DNA of 64,000 bases from CAYWWM01 sp965198025. Its GTDB lineage: Bacteria > Acidobacteriota > Terriglobia > 2-12-FULL-54-10. Where the stretch lies: the NCBI GenBank assembly GCA_965198025.1, contig OZ240237.1, positions 2,790,001 through 2,854,000 on the forward strand, read 5' to 3'. A program made the translations under genes and the position numbers. Under the pieces are notes generated by a model. It saw only the letters and a list, made by a program, of their open reading frames with translations, made no database searches and was not told the DNA's origin. This document shows positions 21,090 to 31,079 of the stretch, piece by piece; positions within the stretch are counted from its first letter, which is position 1, and every line of letters begins with the position of its first letter.

Positions 21090-22463
21090 ATGATGAAATC
21101 TTCGAGCGCAGTGCCCGCCACTCCGGCGTTCTTGCAATGCCTTGACCCGAAGTGCGGCATGCAGTATTCGGTGCGCGAGGTGCGCAGCGAGTGTGCCTGC
21201 GGAAACCTGCTCGACGTGCGCTACGAGTGGCCGGGCTTTGAACCGGAAACCACCAAGCAGACCTGGAGCTTCCGCTCCATGTCCCGTGAACCGCGGGACC
21301 GCAGCGGAGTCTGGCGCTTTCGCGAGATGATTCCGTTTCTGCCGGACGACGAACCGGTGATCACGCTGCAGGAAGGGAATACGCCCCTGCTCGACGCGCC
21401 GCGTGCAGCCCACTACGCCGGCCTGGATTTTCTGACTTTCAAACATCAAGGGTTCAATCCCACCGGCTCGTTCAAAGACAACGGGATGACAACCGGAGCA
21501 AGCCAGGCGGCGGTGCTCGGCCGGGACCTGGCAGCCTGCGTGAGCACGGGCAACACGTCGGCTTCGATGGCCGCCTACGCCGCCCGTGGCGGGCTCCAGG
21601 CGGTGATCTTCGTCCCAGCGGGGCAGATCGCTTCAGGGAAGCTGGCCCAGGCGCTTGAATACGGTGCCCTGACAATCCAGGTCAATGCCAATTTCGACGC
21701 AACCTGGAAACTCGTGTTTCAACTCGTCGAGCAGACCGGCTTATACCTTCTGAACTCGGTGAATCCGTTTCGAGTCGAAGGCCAGAAAACCATCATGATC
21801 GAATTGATGGAGCAGATGGGTTGGGAACCGCCGGACTGGGTTGTGCTGCCCGCGGGAAACCTGGGCAACGCCTCGGCTTTCGGGAAAGGACTGCGAGAGA
21901 TGCAGCAGCTGGGGCTGATCCCGCACCTGCCGCGGCTGGCTCTGATCCAGGCGGAAGGTGCTGCACCGCTCTATCGGCTGCTGCAGCGGGCTGAGGTGGA
22001 ACAGAAAAACCCCAGAGAGATTGGTTTGGAGCCGGTGGGGAGTCCGCAGACGCTGGCCACGGCGATTCGGATCGGCGCACCGGCATCGTGGAAGAAAGCG
22101 CTGCGGGAACTCGAAGCGACCAACGGCGTCTGTGAGGCGGTGAGTGAACAGGAAATCGCCGACGCCAAGGCCGTGATCGGCCTTTCCGGGATCGGCTGTG
22201 AGCCGGCCTCAGCGGCGACGCTGGCTGGCGTCCGGAAGCTCGTGGCCGCCAACGTCATCGACAAGTCCGAGCGCGTAGTCGCCGTCCTGACCGGCAATCT
22301 CCTGAAGGACCCCGCTTACACGCTGGCATATCATCAGGGATCTCTCGCCCTGACCGGGGCAGATGCCGAACGAGCAATCCAGCCGCGCTTCGGGAATCAG
22401 CCCGTCTCAGTCCCCCCGGACATCGAAGCGATTCGGCGCTTGCTGGCCCGCCGGAAAAGATGA
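21090..22463 (+). CDS. thrC: Threonine synthase
   Basis: This PLP enzyme converts O-phosphohomoserine to threonine. The PLP lysine lies in FNPTGSFKDNGMT (about residue 130), followed by ACVSTGNTSASMAAYAA and the phosphate-binding LPAGNLGNASAFGKG. The N-terminus has a small Cys cluster (CLDPKCG ... CACGN) typical of this class. The ATG at 21090 has AGGA five bases upstream and gives 457 residues. An upstream frame extension exists but has no ribosome site. It forms a unit with thrB. Confidence 0.94.
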   Translation: MMKSSSAVPATPAFLQCLDPKCGMQYSVREVRSECACGNLLDVRYEWPGFEPETTKQTWSFRSMSREPRDRSGVWRFREMIPFLPDDEPVITLQEGNTPLLDAPRAAHYAGLDFLTFKHQGFNPTGSFKDNGMTTGASQAAVLGRDLAACVSTGNTSASMAAYAARGGLQAVIFVPAGQIASGKLAQALEYGALTIQVNANFDATWKLVFQLVEQTGLYLLNSVNPFRVEGQKTIMIELMEQMGWEPPDWVVLPAGNLGNASAFGKGLREMQQLGLIPHLPRLALIQAEGAAPLYRLLQRAEVEQKNPREIGLEPVGSPQTLATAIRIGAPASWKKALRELEATNGVCEAVSEQEIADAKAVIGLSGIGCEPASAATLAGVRKLVAANVIDKSERVVAVLTGNLLKDPAYTLAYHQGSLALTGADAERAIQPRFGNQPVSVPPDIEAIRRLLARRKR

Positions 22464-22687
22464 CTAGCGGGACGGGGACTCGCACTCCCCCGGCTCCTCT
22501 GAAGGAACAGCTCTCCTCCGTCGATTTGGCTGATACTTTCCGATACCTGTCCAATTATCCTCTCTCGCCGAGGCTCGGAACGTATTGGTTCGTCCTAAGG
22601 AACCGGTTATGACTTCATTACCCTCGGGCGTCGCCATCGATTTCGTACGCCGGAGCCGTGGCAGGCGCAACGGTAACTTGCGACAAC

Positions 22688-22740
22688 CGTTTTCGGTTCT
22701 TTCGGTTCCTTCGGTTCTCTCGACAGAGCATTTCCGTACA
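22688..22740. repeat. TTCGGTT short tandem words with shared tail
   Basis: Three imperfect 9-base units (TTCGGTTCT, TTCGGTTCC, TTCGGTTCT) are followed by CTCGACAGAGCATTTCCG. A related array with a similar tail (CTCGAAAGAACATTCTGG) lies at about 49680-49775, where it forms the start of a coding frame. Confidence 0.6.
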
Positions 22741-22764
22741 GTTTTATGGGGTATATGGATAGAT

Positions 22765-22919
22765 TCGACCCTTTTCCGGGTTGGTGTAGCGCAGCCGCCA
22801 AAGTAGCGACAGACCTCCAGGCCTGTCCTCTCAACGGCAGGCAGGCTTGTCCCGAGCGGAGCCGAGGGGAATGCCAACGCCCTACCTGTGGGCTATACAC
22901 CAACCCTGAAAATGGTCTA
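22765..22919. repeat. Dispersed inverted-repeat element, copy 2
   Basis: The right end CTGAAAATGGTCTA (22906-22919) is identical to that of the copy at 8760-8860. The left end (from about 22765, TCGACCCTTTTCCGGGTTGG) is degraded. The interior has GTAG at 22803-22806 followed by a hairpin GACAGACCT/AGGCCTGTC (22808-22827) and a second partial palindrome (GGCAGGCAGG). Confidence 0.75.
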
Positions 22920-22930
22920 GAGACGGGCAA

Positions 22931-23225
22931 ATGGCCGATCTGATCTGGACCGACCCGGCGCTGTTGGCACGGACCATATCGACCGTGAACACCTCCCTGT
23001 CGAAATGGAACCTTCCCGCCAGGCAGATTCGGCGAGGCGATTACCTCGCTGGGACGGCAGCGGCTGCGCCAGCTTGCCTACGCCACGTCGCTGCTGCAGT
23101 CGGTCGAGCCCATGCGGAGGGGATTTCATCCGGACATTTTAGGGGAGCGTTCCCTGCTCTGCGCCAGCGCCTTCGGCGAGATACAGCTCCTTTCGGTGGC
23201 AGCCCGGTTAACAACACTATCCTAA
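22931..23225 (+). pseudogene. Possible frameshifted coding remnant
   Basis: One frame reads MADLIWTDPALLARTISTV from 22931. A second, plus one frame over, reads FGEAITSLGRQRLRQLAYA, then VEPMRRGFHPDILGERSLL and GEIQLLSVAAR, before a TAA at 23223-23225. The amino-acid composition looks protein-like, but I do not recognise a family and the frames do not join. It slightly overlaps the 3' end of the convergent dehydrogenase gene. It could be a remnant or chance. Confidence 0.25.
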
Positions 23226-24338
23226 TGCAGGCAGAATGACGGGCTTGGTTTCGCGGAGTGCCGCCATGGATTCAAGCGCCTCGGTGACCTGTGCAAGCGG
23301 ATAACTGTTCGTGAGCATGCCCTCGAAGCGGAACCGGTGGCGCTGGCTTTCGAGGAATCGCAGAGCCTTGTAGAAGTGAGTGACGTGCGCCGAGACTACA
23401 CCAATGATCTCAAGCATGTCCTTGTTGATGCGGCGGGGAGAAAACGGCAGGGTGTTCTTGGTGGACTGGCCGATGACCAGAATCCGCCCGCCACGGCGGA
23501 CTATCGAGAGTGCATCGTCGAAGGCCACCACCGGTCCGGCGGCATCAATTACCAAATCAGCCCCCCGGCCAGCGGTCCATTTCTTCACCATCTCAGCCCG
23601 TTCGCGCGCGTCGCGGACCTCTTCGATATTGATGGTGTGGCTGGCCCCCCATTCCCTGGCCAGCTGGATTCGCCGTGCCGGCGCGCCGATGCTGACAGTG
23701 AGCGCCGCTCCCGAAGCGATGGACATGGCCAGAGCGTAAAGACCGACTGGGCCGGTGCCAAGCACGACGACAGACGGCTGAATGCCGATTCCGCCGAAGG
23801 CTTCCAGGCGCTCGAAGCCGTGTACTACGGTCCGCAACGCGCAGGTTGCGGAAGAAGCCACGCGGCTGTCCACCGCGTCAGGGACTTTCACGGGGCGGCA
23901 CTCCGGAAGAACGTAACAATAGTCGGCGAAGCCACCTGAGAGAAAGGGATATTTCTCTGCGCTGCGCCAGCCGTTCATGCGGGCGTGAGGACAGAGCGTG
24001 GGCTGGCGGGCGATGGCGCAGTAGTAGCACTTACCGCACCAGGGATAGGCCCAGACGATGCGGTCACCGACGGCGAGCGGCGCGTCCGAGGCGTCACGAA
24101 TCACTCCTTCGCCGAGCGCCACGACGCGGCCTACCATCTCATGCCCCATGCCGACGGGCCATTCGGGCTGCAGGTCACCTTCCCAGATATGAACGTCGGT
24201 GCCGCAGACCGTAGCGGCCTCAACACGAACGACGAGAGCGCCCGGCTCGGGCGGTAGGATCTCGATCTCCCGGATCTCCACCCGCTGCCGTGGGGCTACC
24301 AGCACGGCGGCACGGCTGGTCTTGGGCAAACCGCTCAT
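23217..24338 (-). CDS. Zinc-dependent alcohol dehydrogenase (MDR family)
   Basis: This is a 373-residue medium-chain dehydrogenase. The catalytic zinc motif is visible as VCGTDVHIW and GHEMVGRVV, the structural zinc lobe as CGKCYYCAIARQPTLC (four Cys), and the Rossmann fold as VVVLGTGPVGLYAL. This layout resembles the threonine/sorbitol dehydrogenase branch. The substrate is not readable. It stands alone, convergent with the remnant to its left and divergent from the exported protein gene to its right. The ATG at 24338 begins a normal N-terminus (KTSRAAVLVAPRQRVEIRE). Confidence 0.92.
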   Translation of the reverse strand: MSGLPKTSRAAVLVAPRQRVEIREIEILPPEPGALVVRVEAATVCGTDVHIWEGDLQPEWPVGMGHEMVGRVVALGEGVIRDASDAPLAVGDRIVWAYPWCGKCYYCAIARQPTLCPHARMNGWRSAEKYPFLSGGFADYCYVLPECRPVKVPDAVDSRVASSATCALRTVVHGFERLEAFGGIGIQPSVVVLGTGPVGLYALAMSIASGAALTVSIGAPARRIQLAREWGASHTINIEEVRDARERAEMVKKWTAGRGADLVIDAAGPVVAFDDALSIVRRGGRILVIGQSTKNTLPFSPRRINKDMLEIIGVVSAHVTHFYKALRFLESQRHRFRFEGMLTNSYPLAQVTEALESMAALRETKPVILPALG

Positions 24339-24557
24339 GGAATCGAGAATACCCCAACCAGAGTGTTCTGAAAAGGCAACATCCCTCAGACCTCAGCGGA
24401 TTGCAATTTTTTTAGCTCTTCGAGCAGCGTTGCGTGCTTCATGTTGAGCAGGACAGCGGCGCGGCTGAGTCAAATCCCGGTTCTGAGGTCAATCCAAGCA
24501 ACAAGCAGGGGTATGACGGTTTCTCACGGAGGATGATTTCGCTTCCCAATCCCCAAA

Positions 24558-24588
24558 CAATACATTGGCGCCCTAGGTGAATGTATTG
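24558..24588. promoter_or_regulatory. 9-13-9 inverted repeat, candidate operator
   Basis: CAATACATT (24558-24566) and AATGTATTG (24580-24588) are perfect complements separated by 13 bp. The right arm overlaps the first three bases of the TTGACA -35 box, the place where a dimeric repressor would block polymerase. No matching regulator gene lies next to it. Confidence 0.5.
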
Positions 24589-24614
24589 ACAAGCCCTAGT
24601 GGGAGGCGTAGGAT
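24586..24614 (+). promoter_or_regulatory. Predicted sigma70-type promoter
   Basis: TTGACA (24586-24591) and TAGGAT (24609-24614) are separated by exactly 17 bp. The predicted transcript start is near 24621, about 90 bases before the ATG at 24711. Confidence 0.6.
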
Positions 24615-24710
24615 TCGCCCGCAGGAAAGTTCCTGTTGCGAAATTCTGGTTTATAGGTGACATGGAGTTCTTTTTCTAGGCCACGGTAGCAACGGAAGGA
24701 GGGTTTCCAG

Positions 24711-25511
24711 ATGCGAAGTCGCTTCGTGGGTTCGATTCTTCCGGTCGTAGTGATTCCCGTCCTGACCCTGAGTCTATCGGCTCAGACCGATCTGTCGGGA
24801 ATCTGGGATTCGGGCGGGAATCGCTCGTTGGGAGGACCTGGCGAGCGTGCGGAAGGGCCCGCCGATTCCGGGGGTGGGATTCCGGTGGCCGGTTTTACGA
24901 AAATGGAGCCGCCGATGACGGAGGCGGCGCTGCGCATCTATCGGCCCCGCCGGGTGGGCCGGAGACCCACCGACCGCGCACGGGAAGAAGCCGATCCGAG
25001 CTTCTACCCCTATTGCATGCCACGGACGTTTCCACGCATCTACAACTTCGACCCATTGGTCGAGATTGTTCAAACGCCACAGGTGGCGTACATGATGTTC
25101 GAGACCGATCACCAGGTGCGGCGCATCTACATGGATGATCAAAAGCACCTAGCAGGGTGGCATCCCACGTTCATGGGCACCTCACATGGGCACTGGGAAG
25201 GTGAGACGTTAGTGGTCGAGACAGAGAATATCCTGAGCCTGGACAACCAAGGCTGGCTCGATACGTTGGGTCATCCCTTTACCGAGGCGCTGCAAGTTAC
25301 GGAGCGCATCCGCCGCCCGGGCCAGAACAATTTGGTCATAGACTTCGTCTTTGACGATCCTGGTGCATATACGCGGCCCTGGAACGGACAGAAAGTCTTC
25401 GTGCTTCGCACAGGCGTAGACATGACCGACACGAGTTTCTGTGAACAGCACCAGCAAGAGGATTATTTGCAAGACATTCGTGCGGGTACACCGAAGGGAC
25501 AGCCCTGGTAG
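24711..25511 (+). CDS. Exported protein of a family common in Acidobacteria, unknown function
   Basis: The product is 266 residues with a signal peptide (about residues 1-24, ending LSLSAQ) and DLSGIWD at the mature N-terminus. Later blocks (VEIVQTPQVAYMMFE, VRRIYMD, GHSHGHWEGETLVVET-like, VTERIRRPGQNNLVIDF) match a family I recall as abundant in Acidobacteria, usually with CLPPGMP where this protein has CMPRTFP. The fold is probably beta-rich and the role is unknown. The ATG has GGAAGGAGGG upstream, a strong ribosome site, and a good promoter lies 100 bp away. It is monocistronic, with a convergent neighbour to the right. Confidence 0.85.
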   Translation: MRSRFVGSILPVVVIPVLTLSLSAQTDLSGIWDSGGNRSLGGPGERAEGPADSGGGIPVAGFTKMEPPMTEAALRIYRPRRVGRRPTDRAREEADPSFYPYCMPRTFPRIYNFDPLVEIVQTPQVAYMMFETDHQVRRIYMDDQKHLAGWHPTFMGTSHGHWEGETLVVETENILSLDNQGWLDTLGHPFTEALQVTERIRRPGQNNLVIDFVFDDPGAYTRPWNGQKVFVLRTGVDMTDTSFCEQHQQEDYLQDIRAGTPKGQPW

Positions 25512-25585
25512 GAAAGACGGGAGTCACTCTCCGAACACAAGGAATCCCTTCGCAGCCATGAGCAGCTCCGACGGGATTTCTCCCT

Positions 25586-26632
<1,047 letters not shown>

Positions 26633-26633
26633 G

Positions 26634-28472
26634 TCAGTGGGTCAGCTCCTGGGAAAGAATTTCATCGGTAATTGTGCGCGCGTCGATCGGGAATCCGTTA
26701 TAGTGCCGGATGCTGCGGACCTTGTTGCAATCCCGCCACACTGCGCCTCGGACCAGATCGCACATCTGTCCATCGCGGTTCTGCTCGACCAGATAGACGC
26801 GCTTCATGCGCTTGACGAAGGGAGCCAGGTCATCGTTAAACGGATACGCCCGGAGACGCAGGTAAGCGGTGGGTATGTTCTGTTCGTTGCGCAACTGATC
26901 GCGGCATTCAAGCACTGCCCAGTGCGAGCTGCCGAAGGCGATGATGCCGATCTCGGCGCCCGGGTCTTCTTCGATGACGGGGGACGGCAGGCTCTTCTGG
27001 GCAGTTTTGAATTTCCGCTTCAAGCGGTCCACGTTGTTCTTGTAGTCTTCTCCGCGCTCGCTATACGCCGCTTTTTCATTGTGTCCGCTGCCGCGCGTGA
27101 AATAGGCGGCTAGAGGATGGTTCGTGCCCGGAAGGGTCCGGTAACAGACACCGTCGCCGTCCACGTCGCGGTAGCGTTCAAAATGTTGAAGCCGCTGCAG
27201 GTCCACAACATTCAAAACCTTGCCGCGGCGGAGAGGCCGGTCCGGATACGGGAACGGGTCGGCCATCCAGTTGTTCATGCCGATGTCGAGGTCGCTCAAT
27301 ACGAAGACCGGGGTCTGAAACTCCTCAGCCAGATTGAAGGCCTCCTGCGACATCGAGAAGCACTCGTCCACCGAATTCGGGAAGAGTAACAGATGCGACG
27401 TGTCGCCGTGCGAGAGGAATGCGGTCGAAAGGATGTCGCCTTGCATCGTGCGCGTCGGCAGCCCGGTCGAAGGCCCCGTACGTTGGATATCGAAGATCAC
27501 AACCGGGATCTCGGTATAGTATGCGAGACCGGAGAACTCCGACATCAGGGAGATCCCCGGACCGGATGTGGTGGTCATGGCGCGCGCGCCGACCCAGCCG
27601 GCTCCAACGGCCATGCCGAGCGCAGCCAGCTCGTCCTCAGCCTGCACGACGGCGTAGGTAGCCTTCCCGCTTTGCGAGTCCACCCGGAAGCGGCTCAGAT
27701 AGTCGATCAATGCTTCCGCAAGCGAAGAGGACGGCGTGATGGGATACCAACTCAGGAAGGTGACTCCAGCAAACATGCAACCTATGGCGGCGGCGGAATT
27801 ACCGTCGATCAGGATCTTGCCGGTGGTCTTGTTCATACGCTCGACCGAGTACCCGTCTCCCTTCGGCAAGTTCTTCTCAGAATACTCAAAACCCGCTTGG
27901 ATGGCATTCCAGTTTAGTGTCAGGGCTTTCGGTTTCCTCCCGAGCTGCTTGTCGAGGGCCCGCTTGGCTTCCCCCATCTCGATCCCGAGAAGCTGGGCGA
28001 GAATCCCGATATAGATCATGTTCCGCACCAAGCGCCTCAGGCGGGCATCGGGGCACACCCTCGCCACGATCTTGTCAAACGGCGCCGGGTAGAAAGTCAA
28101 ATCCTGGCGCAGGTCCCGCAACTGTAACGGTTCGTTGTAGACAACGCACGCGCCCGGCGTCAGGTTGAGCACGTCTTCTTTCGCCGTCTCCGGATTCATC
28201 GCCACAAGAAAGTCGATTTCCTTCTTCCGCGCGACATAACCGCTGTGGTTGACGCGAACAGTGTACCAAGTGGGAAGGCCGGCGATGTTCGACGGGAAGA
28301 TATTCTTTCCGGAAACCGGAATGCCCATCTGAAAAATCGCCCGCAATAAAACTGTGTTCGCCGTCTGGCTGCCCGACCCGTTGACCGTCGCGACCTGAAT
28401 GCTCATGTCATTGACGGTACGCTTGTGAGAGCCAGACGCACTTTGGTCCGCAACTGTCTCAACGGTCGCCAT
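26634..28472 (-). CDS. korA: 2-oxoacid:ferredoxin oxidoreductase, fused gamma-alpha subunit
   Basis: The 612-residue product joins the gamma domain (about residues 24-190, starting VATVNGSGSQTANTVLLRA) to the alpha domain (about 210-610). The latter has GCMFAGVTFLSWYPITPSSS, VQAEDELAALGMAVGA and TTTSGPGISLMSEF. This gamma-alpha fusion is the usual bacterial KorA. With KorB it oxidatively decarboxylates 2-oxoglutarate to succinyl-CoA with ferredoxin, in the TCA cycle or in reverse. The ATG at 28472 has GGAG upstream. A promoter is predicted at 28585-28614. Confidence 0.93.
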   Translation of the reverse strand: MATVETVADQSASGSHKRTVNDMSIQVATVNGSGSQTANTVLLRAIFQMGIPVSGKNIFPSNIAGLPTWYTVRVNHSGYVARKKEIDFLVAMNPETAKEDVLNLTPGACVVYNEPLQLRDLRQDLTFYPAPFDKIVARVCPDARLRRLVRNMIYIGILAQLLGIEMGEAKRALDKQLGRKPKALTLNWNAIQAGFEYSEKNLPKGDGYSVERMNKTTGKILIDGNSAAAIGCMFAGVTFLSWYPITPSSSLAEALIDYLSRFRVDSQSGKATYAVVQAEDELAALGMAVGAGWVGARAMTTTSGPGISLMSEFSGLAYYTEIPVVIFDIQRTGPSTGLPTRTMQGDILSTAFLSHGDTSHLLLFPNSVDECFSMSQEAFNLAEEFQTPVFVLSDLDIGMNNWMADPFPYPDRPLRRGKVLNVVDLQRLQHFERYRDVDGDGVCYRTLPGTNHPLAAYFTRGSGHNEKAAYSERGEDYKNNVDRLKRKFKTAQKSLPSPVIEEDPGAEIGIIAFGSSHWAVLECRDQLRNEQNIPTAYLRLRAYPFNDDLAPFVKRMKRVYLVEQNRDGQMCDLVRGAVWRDCNKVRSIRHYNGFPIDARTITDEILSQELTH

Positions 28473-28584
28473 GCGTCTCCTGCGATTCTCTGAAGAGAGT
28501 AAACAATGAAGCTCTGACTGACCCCTCCGAGCAAACCCGATTAGGAAGACAAAAGCTTCTCTTTCAAGCTCGCTCGTAAGAGTC

Positions 28585-28614
28585 AGTATACGCCTGCAAA
28601 TCCGTGAAAATCAA
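28585..28614 (-). promoter_or_regulatory. Predicted promoter of korAB
   Basis: On the minus strand, TTGATT (28609-28614) and TATACT (28585-28590) are spaced by 18 bp. The predicted start is about 105 bases before the korA ATG. Confidence 0.5.
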
Positions 28615-28715
28615 CGTTCCTTGGCATGCACAAAATTTGTTCTGTTCACAAGATTGAACACGGTTTGCAACTGATGCTAGGGGCGCCCGGCAAAGACCCC
28701 CCGCTTCTCCTGCAG

Positions 28716-28748
28716 AAAAAAAAGCCCGGACGCAGGAAGCGTCCGGAC
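28716..28748 (-). terminator. Rho-independent terminator of groESL
   Basis: On the minus strand, a 10-bp stem (GTCCGGACGC with GCGTCCGGGC, one mismatch) closes a five-base loop and is followed by eight T residues. It lies about 27 bp after the groEL stop, in the correct orientation. Confidence 0.9.
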
Positions 28749-28774
28749 GCAGTGACGGCCAGTTAGTTCCTTCT

Positions 28775-30421
28775 TTAGTACATTCCCCCACCCATGCCGC
28801 CCATGCCTCCGGGGGGCATCGCTGGAGCCTTCTTCTCTTCTTCGGGGATCTCCGAGACGAGGGCTTCCGTAGTGAGCATGAGCGAGGCAACCGATCCCGC
28901 GTTTTGGAGAGCCAGCCGCGTAACCTTGGTCGGGTCCAGAACGCCCGCCTTCACAAGGTTCTCATACTGCTCGTTCTCGGCGTTGAAGCCGAGTTCCTCT
29001 TCCGTGCTCTCGCGGACCTTCCCGACAATGATCGCCCCTTCGTGACCGGCGTTCGCCGCAATCTGCCGGGACGGCTCCTCCAGAGCACGCTTGACGATCT
29101 CGACGCCGATTTTCTCGTCGCCGGCAACCGTTTCCTTCTGCTTGTCGAGAGCCGGAATTGCGCGCAACAGGGCCACGCCGCCTCCCGGCACGATGCCTTC
29201 CTCGACAGCGGCTCGAGTGGCGTGCATAGCATCCTCGACGCGGGCCTTCTTCTCCTTCATTTCCGTCTCCGTTGCCGCGCCAACCTTGATGACGGCCACG
29301 CCGCCGACGAGCTTTGCCAGTCTCTCCTGGAGCTTCTCGCGGTCGTAGTCCGATGTGGTCTCCTCAATCTGGGTCCGGATCTGCTTCACGCGGCCTTCAA
29401 TCTCCGCCGCGCTGCCGCCGCCTTCGACAATCGTGGTGTTGTCCTTGTCGATCACGATCTTCTTGGCGCGGCCCAGTTGGTCCATCTTCACGTCTTCCAG
29501 CTTGAAGCCGAGATCCTCGCTGATCACCTGGCCTCCGGCCAGGATTGCGATGTCCTCGAGCATGGCCTTGCGCCGGTCACCGAAGCCGGGAGCCTTGACC
29601 GCTGCGGCATGCAACGTACCGCGCAGCTTGTTGACAACCAGCGTAGCCAGAGCCTCGCCCTCTACGTCCTCGGAGATAATCAACAGCGGCTTGCCCATCT
29701 TGGCGATCTGCTCCAGCAACGGCAGCAGGTCCTTCATCGAACTGATTTTCTTCTCGTGAATCAGGATGCGAACGTCCTCGAGTGCCGCCTCCATTCGCTC
29801 CGGATCCGTGACGAAGTAGGGCGACAGGTACCCGCGATCAAACTGCATTCCCTCGACCACCTCGAGTTGCGTCTCCATAGTCTTCGACTCCTCGACCGTG
29901 ATGACGCCGTCTTTGCCAACCTTCTTCATGGCCTCAGCAATGATGTTGCCGATGGTCTTGTCATTGTTGGCCGAGATAGTGCCGACCTGCGCAATCATGT
30001 CACCCTTGACAGGTTTCGAGATCCGTTTGATCTCTTCGACCGCTGTCTCGATCGCCTGGTCTACTCCGCGCTTGAGCGCCATCGGATTGGCTCCTGCAGC
30101 GACGTTCTTGATTCCCTCACGGAAAACGGCCTGTGCCAGAACCGTGGCCGTGGTGGTACCGTCTCCGGCCACGTCGCTGGTCTTCGAGGCGACCTCGCGG
30201 ACCATCTGGGCGCCCATGTTCTCAAGCGGATGCTTGAGCTCGACTTCCTTGGCCACCGTGACGCCGTCTTTGGTAATCGTCGGCGGCCCGAACTTCTTGT
30301 CCAGCACAACGTTGCGGCCCTTCGGCCCCAGCGTGATCTTGACCGCGTCGGCAAGCTGGTTGACGCCGCGCAAGATGTACTGACGCGCTTCCTCTCCTCT
30401 GACAATCTGTTTCGCTGGCAT
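28775..30421 (-). CDS. groL: Chaperonin GroEL (Hsp60)
   Basis: This 548-residue chaperonin folds client proteins in an ATP-driven double ring. The ATP site GDGTTTATVLAQ and the blocks LGPKGRNVVLDKKFG and GVALLRAIPALD are normal. The C-terminus has the Gly-Met repeat tail (GGMGGMGGGMY) typical of GroEL. It lies 177 bp downstream of groES under one CIRCE-controlled promoter and ends in a clear terminator. Start codon ATG. Confidence 0.98.
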   Translation of the reverse strand: MPAKQIVRGEEARQYILRGVNQLADAVKITLGPKGRNVVLDKKFGPPTITKDGVTVAKEVELKHPLENMGAQMVREVASKTSDVAGDGTTTATVLAQAVFREGIKNVAAGANPMALKRGVDQAIETAVEEIKRISKPVKGDMIAQVGTISANNDKTIGNIIAEAMKKVGKDGVITVEESKTMETQLEVVEGMQFDRGYLSPYFVTDPERMEAALEDVRILIHEKKISSMKDLLPLLEQIAKMGKPLLIISEDVEGEALATLVVNKLRGTLHAAAVKAPGFGDRRKAMLEDIAILAGGQVISEDLGFKLEDVKMDQLGRAKKIVIDKDNTTIVEGGGSAAEIEGRVKQIRTQIEETTSDYDREKLQERLAKLVGGVAVIKVGAATETEMKEKKARVEDAMHATRAAVEEGIVPGGGVALLRAIPALDKQKETVAGDEKIGVEIVKRALEEPSRQIAANAGHEGAIIVGKVRESTEEELGFNAENEQYENLVKAGVLDPTKVTRLALQNAGSVASLMLTTEALVSEIPEEEKKAPAMPPGGMGGMGGGMY

Positions 30422-30598
30422 TCGATTCCTCCCTTAAATTTACCCCGCGCTTGTCCCGTCTCTTCTGAGCTTGCCGAAGAAAGGCTGGGTCCAGGCGCCA
30501 AGTCTCACACGGATCAGACCGAGCCTCTGGCGCGCGGGTAGTTATCCAAAACTCTGAGTTGCGAGTCGTCAGAAAAATCCGGGGCTCGGCTAATTTTT

Positions 30599-30904
30599 CT
30601 ATTCCCCTCCAGCCGCGCCGTCCAGGATTCCGAGGATATCCTCTTCTCTCATCATGAGGAACTCCTCTCCGTCAATCTTGATCTCCGTGCCGGAATACTT
30701 ACCGAACAAGACCCGGTCGTCGACCTTGACATCCATGGCCACCCGGCTCCCGTCATCCTTCTTCTTTCCGCTTCCGACCGCGACCACCTTACCCTCCTGG
30801 GGCTTTTCCTTGGCCGTGTCCGGGATCACGATTCCTCCTCGGACCACCTCTTTCTCTTCCAGTCTCTTCACCACCACACGATCATGAAGAGGCCTAACTT
30901 TCAT
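30599..30904 (-). CDS. groS: Co-chaperonin GroES
   Basis: This is the 101-residue lid of the GroEL cage. The sequence begins VRPLHDRVVVKRLEEKE, has the mobile loop GGIVIPDTAKEKP and the roof segment VLFGKYSGTEIKIDGEEFL, all standard. It is the first gene of the groESL operon. Regulation by HrcA is predicted from the CIRCE operator about 150 bp upstream. Confidence 0.98.
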   Translation of the reverse strand: MKVRPLHDRVVVKRLEEKEVVRGGIVIPDTAKEKPQEGKVVAVGSGKKKDDGSRVAMDVKVDDRVLFGKYSGTEIKIDGEEFLMMREEDILGILDGAAGGE

Positions 30905-31052
30905 GGGCTTCCTCCTTTCCCAACTGTTCCATTACCATTCTGGAAACTCTCCCCCCGTGGCGCACTTCCAAAAATCTCTTCTCTGCGCCGCGCGAAACGA
31001 AGAGCAGTACTGAAGTATTCGAAGTCCTTCGGCCCGGAGCTTGCAAGGCTTG

Positions 31053-31079
31053 TTAGCACTCCTCGCCGAAGAGTGCTAA
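31053..31079 (-). promoter_or_regulatory. CIRCE operator (HrcA site)
   Basis: TTAGCACTC and GAGTGCTAA are separated by nine bases, an exact match to the CIRCE consensus. It overlaps the -10 box of the groES promoter, so heat-inducible repression by HrcA is expected. hrcA itself is not in the window. Confidence 0.97.

Larger units (their letters stand above)
22464..23216. other. Repeat-bearing gap between thrC and the dehydrogenase
   Basis: This 753-bp stretch holds three things. The first is a short-word repeat (TTCGGTTCT/TTCGGTTCC) at about 22688-22718, also found at about 49680-49750. The second is a copy of the dispersed inverted-repeat element at 22765-22919. The third is a tail (22931-23225) that may be a broken coding segment. 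No intact gene is seen. Confidence 0.55.
24339..24710. other. Divergent intergenic region with promoter and inverted repeat
   Basis: This 372-bp region separates two divergent genes. It contains a well-formed promoter for the right-hand gene and a 9-bp inverted repeat that overlaps the -35 box; both are listed separately. A short minus-strand frame (MKHATLLEELKKLQSAEV, around 24385-24441) is too short to call. Confidence 0.5.
28473..28774. other. Region holding the korAB promoter and the groEL terminator
   Basis: This is 302 bp of non-coding sequence. The korA-proximal half holds a predicted promoter (28585-28614) and the other end holds the groEL terminator (28716-28748). Nothing else is seen. 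Confidence 0.6.

Noticed and set aside
22464..22500. tRNA-like T-arm (GGGGA ... TCCCC on the minus strand) after thrC
   Set aside because: The loop does not fit the TTCRANY pattern and no acceptor, D-arm or anticodon arm can be folded around it.
28904..30541. 545-codon plus-strand frame opposite groEL
   Set aside because: It is the complement of a certain groEL gene; composition is typical of antisense frames in GC-rich DNA.
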